64,000 nucleotides of DNA from Apium graveolens (Eukaryota; Streptophyta; Magnoliopsida; Apiales; Apiaceae), in the NCBI RefSeq assembly GCF_009905375.1, contig NC_133647.1:132076088-132140087 (forward strand), written 5' to 3'. Both the position numbers and the translations under genes were made by a program. Under the pieces are notes generated by a model. It made no database searches. It was not told the DNA's origin and saw only the letters and a list, made by a program, of their open reading frames with translations. Below, in pieces: positions 58,350 to 64,000 of this stretch; position 1 is the first letter of the stretch, and each line of letters starts with the position of its first letter.

Positions 58350-59400
58350 TATTATTCTCAAACAATCTAACAAAGAATTAAAGAAGGGGGGTTGAATGTA
58401 ATTCTGGCTTCTTTTCAAATTTTAAGAACAGTTCTGCTATAAATATATAACTGTGTTTGATTTAGCAATGGTGCGGAATAAAAGTAGTAAAGAAATCAAA
58501 TCACAAAGTAATCAAATACAAGTATTTAAAAACATTCTGGTGGATTGAACTTTTCCACCAAAGATTTATATTAAGTAGATAACTCTGTGTTCCAATATTG
58601 TACACAGCTGCTTACAAGTTGAACTACAAGAACAGAGAAATTCTTTACAGATTTTGATTTACCTATTTCTCTAGTAATTGCTTAAAATAACTTCGATACA
58701 GTTCTACTTGATATTCTTGGTTTATATATATTAGCAAGTTACATGATAAAAAGACAAGCAAATAAGAAAAAATATTTCTAGTCTAATTCTCATGCTACTT
58801 CATTTCCCTATCCAGCATATTTGAATATCTTCAGTTTAGCATGGAAATGGAAATGCTTCTTTGTTCTCTAAAACCTGTAATTAGGCTGCCACATTCCATT
58901 TTCATACAATCAATGCATGTGACTGTCAAGTCACTATCAACTGCTCTTTTAAATTTGTTCATCCGTTGAAACTCAGATTGATCATCCGTTGAGACTCAGA
59001 TTGATCATCCGTTGAGACTCTGATTGATCATCCGTTGAAGCTTTGTGAATCATCCGTTGGGATTGTTTACTTGGAAGTTAACTCTATTTTATGTATACAA
59101 GATTACAATGCATCTAATATTTACAATTAACCAACCTATCTTGCATATCAAGCTAGTAGTCAACATGACTTAAACATTCTGCAACATCTAGTTCACTAAG
59201 GCATTATAATATGAAAAAATGTGCTACTATACTTATTATTACAGAAGCTACTCTTTCAATGGATGTTGAATTGATTATCCGTTAAAAGATACAAATACAC
59301 TAAATGATATCTACTAAGTATTTTGTTTAACTTATCATCAAGTTCATAACATATTCTTAACATGAACAATGTTATCACATTCATAAATACTAGTGCAACA
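58350..59400 (-). repeat. 5' LTR of element A (about 1.05 kb)
   Basis: The plus strand starts TATTATTCTC (TG mutated to TA) and shows AAGAAGGGGGGTTGAATG at about 58379-58396, the motif also seen near the same end of the C and G LTRs. The right edge is set at GCAACA (59400), giving a coding-strand start TGTTGCAC; this edge is inferred, because the other LTR is outside the window. Confidence 0.6.
58959..59066. repeat. Tandem repeat, five units of 22-23 bp with TCATCCGTTGA core
   Basis: Units start at 58959, 58982, 59005, 59028 and 59050 with the pattern TCATCCGTTGAGACTCAGAT. A degenerate related pair (GGATGTTGA and TTATCCGTTAA) lies at about 59260-59285. It lies inside the LTR of A, probably in its upstream regulatory part. 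Confidence 0.88.
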
Positions 59401-59598
59401 TAGTTTAGTTCATTATAAATTTATAACTGATTTAATATAATGCAGAGGTTACAATCGAATAATTACTAGTAATAACCAAAAATAATTCTATATTAACCTC
59501 GTTTAACAAATTAGTTACAGCTAGTTCGGTACCAAAAAACTATTAACCATCCAATTAGGTCATATTCTCCATGTGGCTTTGTTGTTAGTGATGCTTTT
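59401..59598. other. Possible non-element DNA between the LTRs of A and G
   Basis: About 200 AT-rich bases without ORF or repeat that I recognise. If the LTR edges are right this is the only host or older sequence in the window. If the LTR of A is longer, it belongs to A. Confidence 0.35.
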
Positions 59599-60888
59599 TG
59601 TTGGGTAATGAATACAACACAAAGAGGGGTGAATGTGTTTTGGACAATTTTAATGGATTTTTTATTATCTTAAACTAGATGAACAAAGCAGATAAGAAAT
59701 GTAACAATATTATATTAACTAAACTAAAGACAGTGCATACAATATTTCAAAACTCACTTAATTTTATCTAAAAATCAAGCTAGTGTTTTGCTACAAATTT
59801 ATGAGTTCTTGGTATGTTAAGAACTCAGCTTCTCTCTTGAGAGTTACAAGAATTTTTAGATCTATTTTTGTTACTACTGAAATAAAGCATCCGGTGTTTA
59901 CTTTATAGAACAGTAAATATTGGTTTTACAAAGCATGCAATAGCATGTATTAAACCCTACTTTAAGTTAACTAAAACTTTCTATTTCTGGCTTAGTGTAT
60001 CTTTGCAAATCGTGCATGTCTATGACTTCTACTTTGTCAGTTAATCTTGACCTTTGATATTGTACTCTTCAAGCTACTTTTTGTAGACTTTTTAAATCAG
60101 TGATTGATTTGTTTGCTGATTGATAATCTTGGATATTTAACTGAACTGCATTCTGTACTTGAGTTTTACATTGAGATCTCCAGTTTGTTATATAGAGACC
60201 TCGACATCTCGATAACTGTAATGGCTTATCGATATCTCTTATTACTCTATAGTTGTTTTGACTTATCGAAGTCTTTGAGTTCTCTATAAGAGAATTAGGC
60301 TTGTCGAGGTCTCCAATCTTCATTTCTTCATTTTGGCTTATCGATATCTCTGAGTTCTCTAGTGAAGTAGTGACTTGTCGATATCTCAGAGATCTCTAGT
60401 GATAATTTGACTTATTGATATCTTAGAGATCTATAGTGATATTTTGACTTATCGATATCTCAGAGATCTCTAGTGATATTTTGACTTGTCGATATCTCAT
60501 ATCTTCATGTCTTCATTTTGGCTTATCGATATCTCTGAGACTTCTCTATAAGCTTTTCTTGACTTCTCGATAAGTCATTCTGGAGATCTCGAATGACTTC
60601 TCTATAAGACATAATATGTGACTTATAGATTTCTTGACTTAGAATATTTTTCCCAAAACATATTTATTCAACTCCAAACTTCTTCACACTGTCTCTGAGG
60701 CATGATCTTCTTCCAGAGTTTATTCTTAGGTTTGAGACTGTTTATGGAAAAATACTCCAGTCTAATCTATTTACACTTTTACAGACTTAAGTGATATAAT
60801 ACAAAATACAAACTTATATTATCATACAACTTACTTAGGGCTGTGAATTTTGACTTAGTCTTGTTATAGTACAGGCATGTCTTGCACA
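59599..60888 (-). repeat. 3' LTR of element G (about 1.29 kb)
   Basis: The plus strand starts TGTTGGGTAATG with AAAGAGGGGTGAATGTG soon after and ends GCACA next to a PPT. The partner LTR is beyond the right edge. Contains the 37-bp tandem repeat described separately. No ORF of note; the 60069-60323 frame is repeat-derived. Confidence 0.7.
60371..60515. repeat. 37-bp tandem repeat in the LTR of G
   Basis: Units start at 60371, 60408, 60445 and 60482 with core TGACTTRTCGATATCTCAGA followed by GATCTCTAGTGATATTT. Diverged pieces of the same motif (GGCTTATCGATATCTC) extend the field from about 60200 to 60620. The core holds AGAGATCTCT and ATCGAT palindromes. Confidence 0.88.
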
Positions 60889-60905
60889 ATAATCTCCCTC
60901 AATTT
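60889..60905 (-). other. Polypurine tract of element G
   Basis: ATTGAGGGAGATTAT on the minus strand next to the LTR edge. Similar runs lie within the broken ORF at about 62644-62655 and 63868-63877. Confidence 0.65.
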
Positions 60906-61046
60906 ATGAGAAGATTGCTTATCACAAATCCATGCATGTTAACAAGACAAACCCCAAGCTACAATGAACAATAAGACTTTACATAAAACTTGACAGAAAT
61001 ACATCGTTTAACATTGAGCGGTTCCTGAGTTTGACAGATACATACA

Positions 61047-63982
61047 TCAGACAAATGTCTCATCTCCTGTTTCTTCTCTAACGAGGTCCTTTAAGTTCAC
61101 AAGAATTTCCAGTTCTTCTATGATTGGTGTCCCCCTTAAAGCTTCTAGAAGTTTGAATTTGTCATGTAATAAGTAACCACTCAATAAGTCAATCCTGAAC
61201 CTTGAGAATCTGCCAGCTTTGACATTTAAAAATTGTCCATCTTTAGTGACTCTGCTCATCCTTTTTGCCTTGAGATCTTCAGATTTTTTAATGTACATTT
61301 TTATCTCCTCATCATACTTTTTCTTCATCTCCTCACTTTCAGCCTTGTTTCTTGCTCTTCTTTCTTCCCTTTCTACCAACCATTTAGCCAAAATAGACCT
61401 TCATGCCTTAGTTGCAATATCCTTATCCTTCAGTAAGCTTATCACTCTTTTGATCTCTGTGGGTGAAAAGGTGTCCATTAAGTTGCTTCCAAGAAATGTG
61501 AAGGATCCATCCTGATAGTAGATTCTTACTTCCCTTAGTGTTACAACCCAAACTTTGACCATTTCTTCAGCTAATTGTTGAAAGTAGTCTTCATCTGAGA
61601 TGCACCAGTTTAGAGGTAGAAAATCACTATGATTAAAGCAGTTCCAGATGTCCCTCTCAGTAACTTGCATTTTCTTTTATTTTCTCCCAACAAACTTGTA
61701 GTGAATTTTGGTTGATGGCTTAACAGAAGGTAGGTTTGAGATTTTCTTGAGAAATTGTTGGCTTAGAGAGTTGAGCTTGGTTAATTTGGATTTGTAGGGA
61801 TTATTTCTGTAGTTCTGAGTCATCTTTCCTTTTCTTCCGTCTCCTTTCTTCCCCTTTCTTCCTCTCATCTTCCTTCTTCTTCTCATCTCCTTTCTTCTCC
61901 TTTTCTTTGCTGCCAGTTGCTCTAGAAGATTGACTTGGATTTGAGCCAGAAGGTTTTTGCTCATCATGCTTCTGCTCATCATCATCCTTGTCATCTTTTA
62001 AATTAAATTCTGAGGTTGGAAACACGGTGTCAGCATTTACAAGATACCGTTCAAGGATTCTGATCATTTTTTCATCTTCAATTTTCTTGTTCTTTTTGCG
62101 TTTCAAATCAGATTGAAGTATCATAATCAGCCTCATGTTCCCTCTAACATAATTTTTAGGGACATTGAAGATCCTGCATTTCTTTGTCTGAAAGAAGATG
62201 TAAGCCGCCCCTTTGCTTGGATATAGATAAGCTCCAGGAAAAGCATCTATTTGAGCCTTTTTGAGTTCATGAAGCAACTGGGTGTCTTCTGTGATGACTA
62301 CATGTACCTTGTCAATCACTACATCTAGCTCAGATGCTCTTAGAATTCTGATATTTGAAAGAGACACATGAAGACATCTATCCACACCACCAATATTATT
62401 AATATTTACAACAATCCTTTTCTACAAGTAGTTATCAACATTCACAACCACTGCCCTAATGGATTTGAGATTCTTGGCTAATGCTCTTTTGTAGGTGATG
62501 TAGTTGTTTTGAAGAGACATCCTCAGGACTGCAAGAAGTTTACTGAATTCTTGATCTTGATTTGGTCCTTCTGCAGCCTTGATGTGATAGGCTCCTTAGA
62601 TTTAGATTTACCAGCATCCTTGGATTGTTGAATCCTATCTTCAATCTCCCCCTTAGTCTTGGGAACAGGCATGAGTAGGGGAGTTGGTAGTTCTGGCCTT
62701 ATATCTTCAGGCAATGGTATGTTGAGCTTCCCCATGATGGCTCCCAAAGCCACATAGTTCTTCATTTGGAGTTGCTTGTGAGAGTACACCAGGGTTTTGA
62801 TGTCTGTTTGTTGACTCTGCACCAAGAATGTGAGAGTATGTACTTGTGCACTTAATGAGTCATTTGAGGTTCGATCTTGAGTCATTAGAGTGAGTAATAT
62901 GTTTTTGAACTTGGTCATGCAGAGCTACAAATGAGGTTCTTAGATTCCACTTAGATCATACCTAGACATTTGATCAACAAAGGTTCTGAATTTGTTATTG
63001 ATCTCTGTCTGTGAGGGAATGATTTGATCCATCTTTTCTCTAACCATCTTCATTATCTTGTCTTGATGCCCACTTAGAGTAATTTGAAGTGCTTTTCCAA
63101 CGTTATGGAAATCTTTGATTGAGCCTTGTACACTTCATTTACTGCATCATATACTTCCTGTGGGGATAAGGATCTAGCATTGCTCCCAAAGATGGTTAGA
63201 TACTCTTCCCTGAACTTAGCTAACACAGCATCTATTTCAATTGAAAATTCCTTGTCCATCCATGCATCATAGTTTGCATCCTGACCAGCTTCATCAACAA
63301 TTTTATCTTGTTATTCTTCAACATCTCTCTGATAGGATAACATGATGGCCTGGTAGTCTTGATTTGACATGTTGGATGTGAGAAACTGCTGTGAAATTTG
63401 AGCAAGGCCACCAATTTGGTTTACCATGAGATCATCAACTGTGGAAGGTTGAGATGCAGCTTCTTGTAGCCATTGGGATATGAGGCTAGATTCTTGTGGT
63501 TGAGAAATGGAAGGTTGATTTGTTGGGTGAGAAGGAGATAGTGTGACAGAACCACCTGTGACAGGAGTCACATTTTTACTTAGAAATTGCTCTGTAATTA
63601 TGACAGGGTGTTGTTCTCCGCTTTTGGTGGGAACCTCCAGTTGAATTGAAGGGGATTTGACTGGGTTACTGTCATGGGCACTAGCCTCAAACCCTTGTGC
63701 TTCTTACAAAGTACTGTTACATGAATGTGATGTTATTGCCTCTCCTATAGCAGGGTCATTGGCAATTGTACTCCCGGCTTCAATTGTTAGTGCAATTTTA
63801 GCTAGGATTTTGAGGGGAGTTGTTCCTGTGACAAGAACCTCCAATTGAATTGGAGAGGATTTAGATAGCTCCCCCTCAGGAGTACTACCCTCCAACCTTA
63901 TAGCCTGTGAAGGCTTATTTGCACATGAAGGTGCATTTGTAATCACCATGGGGTCTTCAGTAAAGACTGATGAATCCCCCAT
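61047..63982 (-). pseudogene. Element G: broken ORF in the env position of a Sirevirus
   Basis: Between the PPT and the right edge the minus strand holds open pieces in alternating frames: 63704-63982 (MGDSSVFTEDP), 63311-63571 (Ser/Gln-rich), 63232-63414, 63074-63259 (FREEYLTIFGSNARSLSP), 62523-62918 (coiled-coil-like, then LNIPLPEDIRPELP), 61801-62385 (ILRASELDVVIDKVHVVI, ending in a Lys/Glu-rich low-complexity tail), and 61047-61670 with a TGA at 61401-61403 (GRFSRFRIDLLSGYLL). Position after pol and before the 3' LTR, and the mix of low-complexity and coiled-coil parts, match the corresponding ORF of C, but I see little direct sequence similarity. At least four frameshifts and one stop make it a pseudogene. 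It probably continues past 64000. Confidence 0.65.
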
Positions 63983-64000
63983 ATTTGTGATGGTGTCATC

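Overview
This window is plant nuclear DNA, most likely from a eudicot with a large, repeat-rich genome. It is built almost entirely of nested LTR retrotransposons, with Ty3/gypsy and Ty1/copia elements carrying plant-type domain orders. I see no host protein gene, tRNA, rRNA or CRISPR array. Every primer-binding site found matches the 3' end of plant initiator-Met tRNA (core TGGTATCAGAGC). Species cannot be fixed from the sequence.

I use letters for the elements; all are coded on the minus strand except D. (E) 1-5262 is the decayed interior of an old gypsy element, and its 5' LTR is 5263-5326 plus 18889-22865. (F) 5327-18883 is a young, nearly intact Tekay/Del-like chromovirus inserted in E's LTR (TSD TATCA, two 4052-bp LTRs). 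(A) is a Sirevirus-type copia host whose gag is cut into 22866-24114 and 57872-58289, with a 5' LTR near 58350-59400; its left part was interrupted by E. (B) 24115-57866 is an older Tekay-like element inserted into A's gag (TSD GAGAG/GTGAG). B itself received (C) 25201-37431, a very young Sirevirus inside its left LTR (TSD GAAAT, two 1371-bp LTRs), and (D) 43443-51429, an internally deleted copia on the plus strand that cut B's protease gene right after the catalytic Asp-Ser-Gly (TSD AGATC). About 200 bp (59401-59598) may be non-element DNA. (G) 59599-64000 is the 3' LTR and a broken env-position ORF of another Sirevirus that runs off the right edge.

LTR comparison by eye gives an age order that agrees with the nesting: B about 1.8 % divergence (about 20 changes in 1.09 kb), D about 0.5-0.6 %, F about 0.1 % (4 changes in 4052) and C about 0.07 % (1 change in 1371). 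C has two long open ORFs: a complete 1486-codon gag-pol and a 1127-codon ORF in the env position. F has one polyprotein frame of 1538 codons broken only by one amber codon in the integrase zinc finger.

The most interesting signal is in C. A set of imperfect palindromes built on GGTATGACAATC lies in both LTRs and again, as five copies, between pol and the env-position ORF, where it is followed by a TATA-like box and a pyrimidine-rich stretch. This looks like a second promoter module for the downstream ORF. A second shared oddity is a small acidic leader ORF upstream of gag in both F and B, preceded in each case by a 3'-splice-site-like sequence.
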